This document shows positions 8,445-16,662 of a stretch of 41,412 nt of DNA, in pieces; position 1 is the stretch's first letter; each line of letters starts with the position of its first letter. The notes beneath the pieces were generated by a model. The model was not told where the DNA came from and did not search any database. It worked only from the letters and a program-made list of their open reading frames with translations. This DNA comes from Candidatus Pelagibacter sp. Lineage in GTDB: Bacteria; Pseudomonadota; Alphaproteobacteria; Pelagibacterales; Pelagibacteraceae. The DNA lies in NCBI GenBank assembly GCA_028226735.1, contig JAOIYV010000006.1, positions 1-41,412 of the forward strand, written 5' to 3'. The position numbers and the translations under genes were made by a program.

Positions 8445-8561
8445 AATTAATTTAACCAAAGAAACTGTGTAGGATCTACTTTTATAAAAATTTTATTTCT
8501 ACCAATGATTGAATTTAACCTACATCTTGTGCTTAATTGAAATGTGTCTAATATTTTAATT

Positions 8562-8807
8562 ATGACTGAAGATAAAAAAAAAGAGTTACAATCTGCTGCT
8601 TTTGAAAGACTACTTCATCATTTAGATGAAAGAAAAGATGTTCAAAATATTGACCTCATGAATCTTGCTGGGTTTTGTAGGAATTGTATATCAAGATGGT
8701 ATCGAGAAGAGGCTGAAAAAAAAAATATTACTATTAGTGATCTTGAGGCTCGTGAACATGTTTATGGTATGCCCTATTCAGAGTGGAAAGAAAAATATCA
8801 AAAATAA
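8562..8807 (+). CDS. DUF1244 domain-containing protein
   Basis: A small cytoplasmic protein of 81 residues from this ATG. It matches the DUF1244 family, found widely in proteobacteria, through the stretch DVQNIDLMNLAGFCRNC followed by ISRWY and the C-terminal GMPYSEWK. The two cysteines in FCRNC are the family's conserved pair. A GTG at 8544 in frame would add six residues (MSNILI). The ATG is preferred because a possible promoter (TTGAAT at 8509-8514, CTTAAT at 8532-8537, 17-bp spacing) would place the transcript start close to 8544. No function is established for the family. Its stop is directly followed by the stop of convergent moaB. Confidence 0.85.
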   Translation: MTEDKKKELQSAAFERLLHHLDERKDVQNIDLMNLAGFCRNCISRWYREEAEKKNITISDLEAREHVYGMPYSEWKEKYQK

Positions 8808-9308
8808 TTATTTTTCTTTAAGTCTTGGAAATAGCTCTACAAAATTACAAGGTTTGTGATTTACGTCAAGTTGGTTTTTTAATATTCCATCCCATGCGTC
8901 AGTCACGCCCCCTGAAGAGCCTGGTAAAGCAAATACATATTTACCATTAGCTAATACTGCACAAGCTCTAGATTGAATTGCAGAAGTTCCTACAGTTTTT
9001 AAACTAAGAGTTCTAAAAACTTCACCAAAACCAGGAATATGTTTATCTGCAATCTCATTAACTGCTTCAGGTGTGATATCTCTACCAGTTAAACCTGTTC
9101 CACCAGTAGTAATAATAACATCGATTTCATCTTTATTTATCCATTCATTTAAAATTTTGACAATATCGTCCTTATTGTCTTTGCAAATTTTTCTATCTAT
9201 TAATTTATGATTAGCTTCTTCAATTTTTTTAACTAAAATTCCTCCTGACTTATCATTCTCTAAAGTTCTAGTATCTGTAACAGTTAAAAGTGCTATATTT
9301 ACAATCAT
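8808..9308 (-). CDS. moaB: Molybdenum cofactor biosynthesis protein MoaB
   Basis: A 166-residue protein of the MoaB/Mog family, which binds molybdopterin and in characterised members adenylates it before molybdate insertion. The molybdopterin-binding signature TTGGTGLTGRD is at 67-77, followed by the conserved TPEA and, near the C-terminus, ALPGSSGGVTDAWD. It lies about 2.5 kb from moaACDE with the aldehyde dehydrogenase pair between, so the cofactor genes are regional but not one operon. It is divergent from the TauE/SafE gene with just 18 bp between the starts. The family members MoaB and Mog are hard to separate by eye; the length and the order of motifs favour MoaB. Confidence 0.92.
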   Translation of the reverse strand: MIVNIALLTVTDTRTLENDKSGGILVKKIEEANHKLIDRKICKDNKDDIVKILNEWINKDEIDVIITTGGTGLTGRDITPEAVNEIADKHIPGFGEVFRTLSLKTVGTSAIQSRACAVLANGKYVFALPGSSGGVTDAWDGILKNQLDVNHKPCNFVELFPRLKEK

Positions 9309-9326
9309 AAATTTAAATTAATTATA

Positions 9327-10073
9327 ATGTTTATATTATCATTTTTATTTTTTCTGACAGCAATATTATACTCTAGTGTTGGTTTTGGTGGAGGATCTAC
9401 TTATCTGGCTCTTCTATTGATTTGGGGGGTACCTTACCAAATTTTTCCTTTTATTGCTTTGGGTTGCAATATTATAGTTGTTTCTGGTAATTGCTTTAAT
9501 TATATAAAAGCTGGTAATTCAAATATCAAGTTATTAATTCCATATTTACTTTCGTCCATACCATTAGCTTTTATTGGAGGAACTCTTGAAATAGATCAAA
9601 ATATATTTGAAATTCTACTATTTATAGTTTTGGCATTAGCTGGGATTTTATTAATTTTCAAATTTAGAACTTTTGATGAAAAGGAAATTATCTATAAAAA
9701 AGTTCCTAAATTTATTTCAATTGTTGTTGGTGGATCTATAGGCTTTATATCCGGTGTTGTAGGAATTGGTGGTGGTATTTTTCTAAGCCCAATACTTTTA
9801 TTATTAAGAGCAGATAAAACTAAAAATATAGCAACTGCTGCTTCTTTTTTTATTTTGATTAATTCTATAGCTGGATTAACTGGTCAATTTACAAAATATT
9901 TTATTTATGAAGAAGCTCAAAAATATTGGCCCCTTTTATTAATGGTATTGATTGGTGGTCAATTTGGTAATTTTTTGAATATAAAAATTTTACCTGTACG
10001 CTTGTTAGTATTTCTAACTGCTAGTTTAGTAATATTTGTTGCTATTAGAATAGGATTTAAACTATTTATATAA
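9327..10073 (+). CDS. TauE/SafE (TSUP) family membrane transporter
   Basis: A 248-residue inner membrane protein with about eight hydrophobic segments in two repeats. Each repeat opens with a glycine-rich signature: SSVGFGGGSTYLA near residue 17 and GVVGIGGGIFLSP near residue 143. This duplicated pattern defines the TSUP family, linked in studied members to export of sulfite or sulfonates such as sulfoacetate. The start ATG is 18 bp from the divergent moaB start. The next genes on this strand are a 2-oxoglutarate oxygenase and a homocysteine methyltransferase, so a link with organosulfur metabolism is possible but is inference. The substrate is not determined by the sequence. Confidence 0.85.
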   Translation: MFILSFLFFLTAILYSSVGFGGGSTYLALLLIWGVPYQIFPFIALGCNIIVVSGNCFNYIKAGNSNIKLLIPYLLSSIPLAFIGGTLEIDQNIFEILLFIVLALAGILLIFKFRTFDEKEIIYKKVPKFISIVVGGSIGFISGVVGIGGGIFLSPILLLLRADKTKNIATAASFFILINSIAGLTGQFTKYFIYEEAQKYWPLLLMVLIGGQFGNFLNIKILPVRLLVFLTASLVIFVAIRIGFKLFI

Positions 10074-10097
10074 TATATCTTTAAAAAAATAATAAAT

Positions 10098-10688
10098 ATG
10101 AAAACCTTTAGACCGTTTGGTCCAACTTTTGGAAAAAGTAGATTATCAAATAAAATCATTGGTGTAATTAATAACCAGGTAGATAAATCTTCTATATTTA
10201 AAAAAAAAGATTATAGCTCTAAACTAGCAAGTCAAATTAAGAATGAAATTAAACTTTCTAACTTATTCGTGAAAAAAAAATTAGCCAAAGAATTAAAAAA
10301 AAATATTAAGAAATATTTAGTCCAATCAGGCATTAAAAATATTAAAGAAATTAAAATTATTAATTTATGGGTAGTGAGGCAATTTAAAAATGAATATAAT
10401 CCAATCCACTACCATGGTGGTCAATTATCAGGTGTTGGTTATCTTAAAATACCCAAAAAAATGAATCAAAATAATTTTGTAAAAAATAAAAAAATTAAAA
10501 CTAATGGAACCATTGATTTTATAAATGGTCAAAAAAATTTTTTAAGTAATAGTATTTTTAACTTGAATCCTAAACTGGGTGATCTTTTAATCTTTCCAAA
10601 TTACCTTATGCATACTGCTTATCCATTTAATGTAGATGGTGAAAGAAGATCTTTTTCCTTTAATGCAAATATTATTTTAAAAAAATAA
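10098..10688 (+). CDS. Putative 2-oxoglutarate-Fe(II) oxygenase
   Basis: A 196-residue protein that looks like the putative 2OG-Fe(II) oxygenase family known as TIGR02466. The metal site appears as H104-Y-H106 in NPIHYHGGQLSGVGYL, the distal H172 in NYLMHTAYPF and an arginine in GERRSFSFN (183-184), matching the order histidine, Gly-rich strand, distal histidine and 2-oxoglutarate-binding arginine. The first 80 residues are lysine-rich and less conserved, and are shorter than in many homologues. It lies 24 bp after the TauE/SafE gene and 9 bp before the homocysteine methyltransferase gene, probably in one transcript. The substrate is unknown. Confidence 0.8.
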   Translation: MKTFRPFGPTFGKSRLSNKIIGVINNQVDKSSIFKKKDYSSKLASQIKNEIKLSNLFVKKKLAKELKKNIKKYLVQSGIKNIKEIKIINLWVVRQFKNEYNPIHYHGGQLSGVGYLKIPKKMNQNNFVKNKKIKTNGTIDFINGQKNFLSNSIFNLNPKLGDLLIFPNYLMHTAYPFNVDGERRSFSFNANIILKK

Positions 10689-10697
10689 AAATTAACA

Positions 10698-11609
10698 ATG
10701 AAAAAAGATTTTTTTAAAAAAACTAGAATTTTAGATGGAGGAATGGGTCAAGAACTTTTGGCACGTGGTATGGAGCATAATTCCACTTTATGGAGTGCTA
10801 ATGCAATTTTAAATAAAAAATATCATAAACTTGTTTTAGATACCCATAAAGATTTTATAAAAGCTGGTGCACAAATAATTGTAACTACAACTTTTGCAAC
10901 TAGAAAAAAAAGATTAAAAGAAAACAATATTGAGTATAAATTCCAATATCTAAATCAAAAGGCAGGAGAAATTGCACATAAAGCAAAAGAGGAATCTTCC
11001 AATGTTTTTGTAGCAGGTGGGTTACCTCCACAAAATTTAACTTATGAAGCTGATGATAGAGATGAAAATGAAATAATTAATGATTTTAATGAGCAGGCCA
11101 AAGTATTAAATCCTTACGTAGATTTTTTTTATTTTGATGTGTGGAGCAGTATAAAAGAAGTTAAATGTGGAATTAATGCTATTAAAGAATTTAAAAAACC
11201 TTATTTAGTAGGTATTCATATTTCGGAAGGCACCACTTTGCCGAGTGGTGAAAAAATTTCTGATCTTAAAAATGTTATTGATGAACAAGTATTAGGTGTT
11301 ATGCTTTCGTGTGTTTCTCCTGAAAACTTTGAATCAAATATAGACCAATTAAAGGACTTAAATGTACCTTTTGGTTTTAAAATCAATGGGTTCATTACAA
11401 CCAAAACTAAAGAAGGATATACTGCCTCATATTTAAAATACAAAAAAGGAATAAACCCTAATGAGTTTCTAGGGCAAAGAAAAGATTTAACTCCAGAAAA
11501 AATGGTGAAGTTTGTAAAAAAATTTAAAGAAGCTGGAGCCACTATATTAGGTGGATGTTGTGAAACACGACCAGAACATATTAAAAAAATGGCTGAGTTA
11601 AATGATTAA
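10698..11609 (+). CDS. Homocysteine S-methyltransferase family protein
   Basis: A 303-residue enzyme of the zinc-dependent homocysteine methyltransferase family (MmuM/BHMT/MetH N-terminal domain). The N-terminal ILDGGMGQELLARG (11-24) is typical of the family. The three zinc cysteines are present: C205 in MLSCVSPEN, and C287 and C288 in ILGGCCETRPEH. It should transfer a methyl group from a donor such as S-methylmethionine, betaine or a sulfonium to homocysteine, making methionine; the donor cannot be decided here. It is not preceded by room for a riboswitch (9-bp gap). Its end overlaps the glycosyltransferase start by 8 bp. Confidence 0.85.
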   Translation: MKKDFFKKTRILDGGMGQELLARGMEHNSTLWSANAILNKKYHKLVLDTHKDFIKAGAQIIVTTTFATRKKRLKENNIEYKFQYLNQKAGEIAHKAKEESSNVFVAGGLPPQNLTYEADDRDENEIINDFNEQAKVLNPYVDFFYFDVWSSIKEVKCGINAIKEFKKPYLVGIHISEGTTLPSGEKISDLKNVIDEQVLGVMLSCVSPENFESNIDQLKDLNVPFGFKINGFITTKTKEGYTASYLKYKKGINPNEFLGQRKDLTPEKMVKFVKKFKEAGATILGGCCETRPEHIKKMAELND

Positions 11610-12438
11610 CTTTATTAATGATATAACATTTGTACTTGTAACATACAAAAGTGAACACATAATAAAAAAATGCCTTGATCAAATCCCAAAAGAATCAAGA
11701 ATTATAATTATTGAAAATTCTAAAAATATAAACTTAATTAAAGAATCTCAAAAAAGTGATAATTTAGAAATTATTTTAAATGAAAATATGGGCTATGGAC
11801 AAGCTATAAACGTTGGTTTGTCAAAGGTTAATACAAATTATGCTTTTTTAATCAGCCCAGATGTTTTGCTAGGAAGTAATACATTAAAATCTGTTTTTCA
11901 TGCAACTAAGGTTTTGAAGAATAATTTTACTGTAATGGGGCCAACAACAAATAAATCTGATGATAAAAGTGACTTAATTAAGGAAGAAAATATATCTAGT
12001 GGTCAAGCTATGTTGATAAATTTAGATAAAATTACGAATAGAAAATTATTTGATGAAAATTTCTTTTTATTTTATGATGATATTGACTTTTGCATAGAAG
12101 TTAAAAAAAATGGCGGTAAAATTTATACTGTAGGAAATTGTGATATTGAACATTATGGTAAAAATTCTTCTGAATATAGTTTTAAAATTGAAGTATTAAG
12201 AAATTATCATTATTACTGGTCACACTTTTATTTTCATAAAAAACATAACGGAATTTTGCTAGCGTATATTAAGTCTTCAAAAAAATTCTTTGGTTCACTT
12301 TTACAATATTTTTTTGCAATAATTTTATTTAAATCTAAAAAAAAATTTATTAATAAATATAAAGTATTAGGTTTAATTTCTTCATTTTTAGGTAAACCAG
12401 CTTCTTTAAGATTCGAGGATTTAACTGGAGATTTTTGA
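11602..12438 (+). CDS. Family 2 glycosyltransferase
   Basis: A 278-residue GT-A fold glycosyltransferase resembling rhamnosyltransferases that build cell-surface polysaccharide. Visible features are the N-terminal FVLVTYKSEHIIKKCLDQI strand-helix, NENMGYGQAINVGL for nucleotide-sugar binding, an SPDV at about residue 90 in place of the common DxD, and the FLFYDDIDFCIEVKKNGG segment that normally holds the catalytic acid. A hydrophobic stretch late in the protein may be membrane-associated. It overlaps the upstream methyltransferase gene by 8 bp and the convergent EamA gene by 18 bp. No other surface-polysaccharide genes are near, so the acceptor is unknown. Confidence 0.87.
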   Translation: MINFINDITFVLVTYKSEHIIKKCLDQIPKESRIIIIENSKNINLIKESQKSDNLEIILNENMGYGQAINVGLSKVNTNYAFLISPDVLLGSNTLKSVFHATKVLKNNFTVMGPTTNKSDDKSDLIKEENISSGQAMLINLDKITNRKLFDENFFLFYDDIDFCIEVKKNGGKIYTVGNCDIEHYGKNSSEYSFKIEVLRNYHYYWSHFYFHKKHNGILLAYIKSSKKFFGSLLQYFFAIILFKSKKKFINKYKVLGLISSFLGKPASLRFEDLTGDF

Positions 12439-13302
12439 TTTTTTTACAAAATAAAGGCCTACTAAAACTGCAATTAATGAAACAGTGATTTTTGGTGTAA
12501 TTATTTCTTTTAAAAATATATAGCTTAATATTATCCCAAATATTGGTATTAAATAAGACACTTGTGATTGAAATATTAAACCATTATTTTTTAAAATTCT
12601 AAATCTAAGAAGCCATGCTAATCCTGTTGCCACTAATCCTAAATAGATAACTGATATCATTGATGTTGTTGTAGGTGTGCTGTTCCATGGTTTTTCTATA
12701 AAAATCATTAAAGGTAATAGTATTATAACAGCCCAAATTAAAATTGATCCAGTTACATTTTCATTCTTTTTTTTACTTATCTTAAGAGTTAATACTCCAC
12801 CTATAACATAACAAGTTGAACCGAGTAAAATTAATATTGCAGAAATAAAATTATTGTCATTTATCAAAAAATTATCTGAAAATAGATAAACTATTCCAGA
12901 GAAACCAATTAAAATTCCAAATGTCTTAATGAAATTAAACTTCTCATTTTTTGTAAAAAAATGACCTAATACAGTTGAGCTTAGTGGTGTCGTTGACATT
13001 AAAATTGCAGCTAAATTACTTTGTACAGATTTAATCCCATAAGCTATTAAAAAAAAGGGTGCAACTAAATTTATAAAACCAATCATTGCAAACAAGTGCC
13101 AGTCTTTTGAAAAAGCCTCAATCTTTATTTTTTTATAAAAACATAGAAATAGAACAGGTATCGAACCAAAAAAAACTCTCAAAAAAGCAATTGTGACAGG
13201 CCCAAAAGCTTCTGTTGCAATTTTAATATTAAAAAATGCTGAAGACCATATTAGTGCTAGTAATACTAATAATGTATAATCAATTAGTTTGGGTTCTTTC
13301 AT
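12421..13302 (-). CDS. EamA/DMT family transporter
   Basis: A 293-residue inner membrane protein with about ten hydrophobic helices in two EamA repeats, typical of the drug/metabolite transporter superfamily. The opening LLVLLALIWSSAFFNIKIA and the later LGLVATGLAWLLRFRILKNNG are characteristic of the two repeats. These carriers usually export amino acids or other metabolites; the substrate is unknown. Its start overlaps the end of the YbaK gene by 4 bp (ATGA), so they are translated together. Its 3' end overlaps the glycosyltransferase on the other strand by 18 bp. Confidence 0.87.
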   Translation of the reverse strand: MKEPKLIDYTLLVLLALIWSSAFFNIKIATEAFGPVTIAFLRVFFGSIPVLFLCFYKKIKIEAFSKDWHLFAMIGFINLVAPFFLIAYGIKSVQSNLAAILMSTTPLSSTVLGHFFTKNEKFNFIKTFGILIGFSGIVYLFSDNFLINDNNFISAILILLGSTCYVIGGVLTLKISKKKNENVTGSILIWAVIILLPLMIFIEKPWNSTPTTTSMISVIYLGLVATGLAWLLRFRILKNNGLIFQSQVSYLIPIFGIILSYIFLKEIITPKITVSLIAVLVGLYFVKKSKISS

Positions 13303-13778
13303 TCTACAATATCTTCAACTTTTCCATTTGTTATTTTTTGGATATCTTCATTTCTTATTTTAAACACACAATTAGGATGACCGGCCGCAGCATATAGAAT
13401 GTTAAATCTTTCTAATGATTTATCTATAAATATTTCAGTTTTTTTTACATGACCTACTGGTGAAACTCCACCAATTGTATACCCAGTTTGAGTTTTTACT
13501 TCTTCTGGAGATGCCATTGAAATATTTTTTTGGTTTTTTATTTTTTTTAACTTATTTAATGAACATCTTTTATCTCCAGCGACTAAACACAGGGAAAAGC
13601 TATCATCATTTTTAAAAAGTAAACTTTTAACAATTGCTCCTACATTACAACCTAAAGCTGTAGCCGCATCTTTTGCTGTTCTTGCTGAATTTTCTAATAC
13701 AATAACTTCAAAAGAATTGTCGAAATCCTTAAGAAATTTTTCTGCTCTTTTAACAGGTTCCTTATCTAATAAGCTCAT
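13299..13778 (-). CDS. YbaK/EbsC family aminoacyl-tRNA deacylase
   Basis: A 159-residue protein of the YbaK/ProX editing-domain family, which hydrolyses mischarged tRNAs such as Cys-tRNA(Pro) or Ala-tRNA(Pro) in trans. The pattern ENSARTAKDAATALG, the conserved lysine in IVKSLLFK, CLVAGDKR, and the glycine-rich GYTIGGVSPVGH are all characteristic of the fold. The C-terminal AAAGHPNCVFKI is typical of the subgroup. It is the first gene of a two-gene unit with the EamA transporter and is divergent from glnA. Which mischarged tRNA it clears cannot be told from sequence alone. Confidence 0.9.
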   Translation of the reverse strand: MSLLDKEPVKRAEKFLKDFDNSFEVIVLENSARTAKDAATALGCNVGAIVKSLLFKNDDSFSLCLVAGDKRCSLNKLKKIKNQKNISMASPEEVKTQTGYTIGGVSPVGHVKKTEIFIDKSLERFNILYAAAGHPNCVFKIRNEDIQKITNGKVEDIVE

Positions 13779-13908
13779 ATTTCAACTAACAATTGATTGC
13801 TAATGTAACAAATAATGGTGTAATTCATATGTAAAAAACGCATAGGTGATATCTATTAATCAAGCAATATTATTTAGAAAACATTTGTTAATACTACGTA
13901 AATTAAAT

Positions 13909-13913
13909 GGGAG
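13909..13913 (+). promoter_or_regulatory. Ribosome binding site that sets the glnA start
   Basis: GGGAG lies 5 nt before the ATG at 13919. An earlier in-frame ATG at 13907 overlaps this Shine-Dalgarno sequence and has none of its own, so 13919 is the real start. Confidence 0.75.
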
Positions 13914-13918
13914 AAATT

Positions 13919-15325
13919 ATGAGCGCCAGCAATGTCTTAAAATTTATTAAAGAAAAAGAAGCTGAGTTTGTAGATCTAAGATTTACAGATCCGAGAGGAA
14001 AGCTTCAACACTTAACAATGGACTCAACTATTGTTGATGAAGATATGTTAAATGAAGGTGTATTTTTTGATGGATCGTCTATTGCTGGGTGGAAGGCTAT
14101 TAATGAGTCTGACATGATCTTAAAACCTGATACTTCAAGATTGGTTATGGATCCTTTTACGTCTCATAATACACTAATACTCTTCTGTGATATTTTAGAT
14201 GCAGTTAAAAGATCGCCCTATGAAAGAGACCCTAGAGGAACTGCAAAAAAAGCTGAAGAATATTTAAAAAAATCTGGTGTTGGTGATAAAGCCTACTTTG
14301 GTCCTGAACCAGAATTTTTTGTTTTTGATGACGTTAGAATTAACAATGATCCTAATAATACTGGCTTTAAAATAGATAGTAAAGAGGGACCTTATAACTC
14401 TGGAACAGAATATGCTAATGGAAATATGGGTCATAGACCTCCGGTTAAAGGTGGATATTTTCCTGTACCTCCTGTTGATAGTGAACAAGACATGAGAGGA
14501 GAATATTTAAAAAGTTTAAAAGAAGTTGGAATTAAAGTAGAAAAACATCACCACGAAGTAGCTCCTAGCCAACATGAGCTTGGTATGTACTTTGGAACGC
14601 TTGTTGATCAAGCTGACAATGTTCAGCTCTATAAATATGTAGTACAAATGGTTACTCACTCATTTGGTAAAACCGCAACCTTTATGCCAAAACCGATTGC
14701 TGGGGATAATGGTTCTGGAATGCATATTCACCAATCAATTTGGAAAGGTAAAACACCAGTTTTTTCTGGTGACAAATATGCTGGATTGTCAGAAACTGCA
14801 TTGCATTACATTGGTGGTATTTTAAAACATGCTAAAGCAATTAATGCTTTTTCTAATGCAACAACAAATAGTTATAAAAGATTAATTCCAGGATTTGAAG
14901 CACCAGTTTTACTTGCTTACTCAGCAAGAAATAGATCTGCTTCTTGTCGTATACCAATTACTTTAAGCAAAAATGGTGCAAGATGTGAAATAAGATTTCC
15001 AGATGCATCTGGAAATCCTTATCTAACTTTTGCTGCTATGCTCATGGCCGGCTTAGATGGAATAAAAAATAAAATTCACCCAGGTGAATCATTTGATAAA
15101 GATCTTTACGAATTACCACCTGAAGAAGTTAAAAATATTCCAACTGTATGCGGATCATTAAGGGAAGCTATGGAAAGTTTAGATAAAGATAGAGAATTTT
15201 TAACTGAAGGTGGTGTATTTACAGATGACCAAATTGATGCTTACATCGCTTTAAAGTTTGAAGAGATACATAAATTTGAACATGCCCCTCATCCTGTAGA
15301 ATTTGAGATGTATTACAGTAGCTAA
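13919..15325 (+). CDS. glnA: Type I glutamine synthetase
   Basis: Makes glutamine from glutamate, ammonia and ATP, the main ammonia assimilation step. From the ATG at 13919 it has 468 residues, the standard length of bacterial GSI-beta. Motifs include [10 protein letters not shown] (49-58), [11 protein letters not shown] (127-137), the ATP-site [16 protein letters not shown] (258-273) and NRSASCRIP (338-346). The adenylylation tyrosine falls at residue 397 in DLYELPPEE, the same number as in E. coli, which supports both this start and regulation by adenylylation. An ATG at 13907 would add MGEI but lacks its own ribosome site. The gene is monocistronic, with a 140-bp upstream region shared with the divergent ybaK-type gene. 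No convincing promoter boxes could be assigned there. Confidence 0.97.
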   Translation: MSASNVLKFIKEKEAEFVDLRFTDPRGKLQHLTMDSTIVDEDMLNEGVFFDGSSIAGWKAINESDMILKPDTSRLVMDPFTSHNTLILFCDILDAVKRSPYERDPRGTAKKAEEYLKKSGVGDKAYFGPEPEFFVFDDVRINNDPNNTGFKIDSKEGPYNSGTEYANGNMGHRPPVKGGYFPVPPVDSEQDMRGEYLKSLKEVGIKVEKHHHEVAPSQHELGMYFGTLVDQADNVQLYKYVVQMVTHSFGKTATFMPKPIAGDNGSGMHIHQSIWKGKTPVFSGDKYAGLSETALHYIGGILKHAKAINAFSNATTNSYKRLIPGFEAPVLLAYSARNRSASCRIPITLSKNGARCEIRFPDASGNPYLTFAAMLMAGLDGIKNKIHPGESFDKDLYELPPEEVKNIPTVCGSLREAMESLDKDREFLTEGGVFTDDQIDAYIALKFEEIHKFEHAPHPVEFEMYYSS

Positions 15326-15330
15326 GAATT

Positions 15331-15501
15331 TTACTGTCTGGTTGTTGCAATCTTATCTTTGTTAATTCCTTTTTTAACGACGTAATCCTGTGTGCCGTTA
15401 GCACCAGTATTTACTTCTGTTCGAAGAGTTTTAAAGAATGTTCTTTCTTTCAAAGACTTTTCTAAAGATTTAACAAGATTTTTAAATTCAAATCTATTCA
15501 T
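15331..15501 (-). CDS. Small hypothetical protein, 56 residues
   Basis: A short minus-strand ORF from ATG at 15501 to TAA at 15331 fills nearly all the gap between glnA and sufA. The product starts MNRFEFKNLVKSLEKSLKER and ends KDKIATTRQ. It is basic and hydrophilic, with a likely helix over residues 5-25 and no signal or membrane segment. It begins 5 bp after the glnA stop, tail to tail. Third codon positions are mostly A/T as in neighbouring genes, yet with varied amino acids, which favours real coding. There is no strong Shine-Dalgarno sequence. I do not recognise a family. Confidence 0.6.
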   Translation of the reverse strand: MNRFEFKNLVKSLEKSLKERTFFKTLRTEVNTGANGTQDYVVKKGINKDKIATTRQ

Positions 15502-15559
15502 ATAGTTAGTTTACTATAGATATGTGAAATTTGCAATGCTGATATGCGTATTTGTTATA

Positions 15560-15892
15560 CTATACTTTAAAAGATTCGCCACATCCACAACGTTCAGACT
15601 CATTAGGATTATTGAACACAAAGGATGATGAAAATTCCTCTTTTTTATAGTCCATTTCAGTGCCCAATAAATACATGACAGCTGCAGCATCCACAAAAAC
15701 CTTAACACCCTTATCTTCGATTATTTCATCTGTTGGATTAACTTCTTTAGCATATTCCATCACATATGACATACCCGCACAACCACCAGACTTAACTGCA
15801 ACTCTAACTCCAATTGAATTAGACTCAATTCCTGACATAATTTCTTTAATACGACTTGCAGCATTGTCACTTAATTTAATTATAGGACTCAT
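15560..15892 (-). CDS. sufA: Fe-S cluster assembly scaffold/carrier SufA (IscA/HesB family)
   Basis: An A-type Fe-S carrier of 110 residues that receives clusters from SufBCD and passes them to apo-proteins. The three invariant cysteines are C38 in SGGCAGMSY and C102 and C104 in the C-terminal CGCGESF. It is the last gene of the suf operon, overlapping the sufT stop by one base. The next gene downstream is the small ORF at 15331-15501 on the same strand, 58 bp away. Confidence 0.93.
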   Translation of the reverse strand: MSPIIKLSDNAASRIKEIMSGIESNSIGVRVAVKSGGCAGMSYVMEYAKEVNPTDEIIEDKGVKVFVDAAAVMYLLGTEMDYKKEEFSSSFVFNNPNESERCGCGESFKV

Positions 15893-16188
15893 TATAAATT
15901 TAACTCCAATTTAGCAGCTTCTGACATCATTGATTTTTCCCATGGAGGTTCAAAAACTAAATCAAGATCTACTTTTTTAATTCCTTCAACTTGCATAGCA
16001 CTATCTTTTACCTCATTAGGCAAACTTTCAGCAACTGGGCAGTTTGGCGAAGTTAGAGTCATTATAATTTTAGCTTTATCTTCATTTACTTTAACATCGT
16101 AAATTAAACCTAATTCATAAATATTAACCGGTATCTCCGGATCATAAATTTTTCTAATTTCAGCTATTACTTGTTCTCTTAAATCCAT
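15892..16188 (-). CDS. sufT: SUF-associated DUF59/MIP18 family protein SufT
   Basis: A 98-residue single-domain protein of the DUF59 (MIP18) family, which helps Fe-S maturation in suf operons. Signatures are DPEIPVNIYELGLIYDV in the first third and TSPNCPVAESLP (about 47-58) with the conserved cysteine C50. It lies between sufU and sufA, 3 bp after sufU and overlapping sufA by one base, which supports the SufT role rather than the related phenylacetate PaaD. The exact biochemical step of SufT is not settled. Confidence 0.9.
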   Translation of the reverse strand: MDLREQVIAEIRKIYDPEIPVNIYELGLIYDVKVNEDKAKIIMTLTSPNCPVAESLPNEVKDSAMQVEGIKKVDLDLVFEPPWEKSMMSEAAKLELNL

Positions 16189-16191
16189 AAT

Positions 16192-16662
16192 TTAATCTAA
16201 TCTCTCAGTATTAATTTCTTCTTGAGTATTGTCAATTGCAGAAATCAATGTGTGCCAAGATAAAGTAGCACATTTAACTCTCATTGGATATTGTTTTACT
16301 CCAGATAAGCACATCAATTTTGTTTTTTCATCCTCTTTTAACTTTTCTGAATTTAATTTAGGGTTTTCTTTGATCATTCCTAAAAAATCTTCCACAATTT
16401 CTTTGGCCTCATGTTCATTCTTGTCTTTGATTAAGTCTGTCATAATTGACGCTGAGGCCATTGAAATAGCACAACCACTACCTTCAAAAGAAATATCCTC
16501 TACTATTCTTTGTCCATTAAGTTTTAAATAAACATGAACATTATCACCACACAAAGGATTGTGTCCTTTGGCATCTCTATTAAAATTATCAGTCTTACCA
16601 AGATTTCTGGGATTTTTACCATGTTCTAGTATTATCTCTTGATATAATTCTTTTAAGTTCAT
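16192..16662 (-). CDS. sufU: SufU zinc-dependent sulfurtransferase / IscU-like protein
   Basis: A 156-residue IscU-fold protein of the SufU type, which accepts sulfur from SufS and stimulates its activity. The conserved zinc ligands are present as C38-x-D40 (CGDNV), C64 in GSGCAISMAS and C131 in RVKCATLSW. An insertion of about 20 residues around 97-120, before the last cysteine, separates SufU from classical IscU. The presence of SufU without SufE suggests that it is the SufS partner here. It overlaps the sufS stop by 4 bp. Confidence 0.92.
   Translation of the reverse strand: MNLKELYQEIILEHGKNPRNLGKTDNFNRDAKGHNPLCGDNVHVYLKLNGQRIVEDISFEGSGCAISMASASIMTDLIKDKNEHEAKEIVEDFLGMIKENPKLNSEKLKEDEKTKLMCLSGVKQYPMRVKCATLSWHTLISAIDNTQEEINTERLD

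Noticed and set aside
8272..8472. Plus-strand ORF rich in Phe and Leu that looks like a membrane protein
   Set aside because: It is the antisense image of the lysine-rich leader: AAA/AAG codons read backwards as TTT/CTT.
10689..10697. Possible SAM-type riboswitch before the homocysteine methyltransferase gene, as known for bhmT in SAR11
   Set aside because: The gap is only 9 bp, with no space for an aptamer, and the upstream gene is coding up to it.
13779..13918. Promoter boxes for glnA
   Set aside because: Several TTG and TAAT hexamers exist in this AT-rich stretch, but none with good spacing and match; no choice is justified.
15315..15337. Short hairpin ACAGTA/TACTGT at the glnA end
   Set aside because: Only six AT-rich pairs with an 11-base loop and no clear T tract; too weak to call a terminator.
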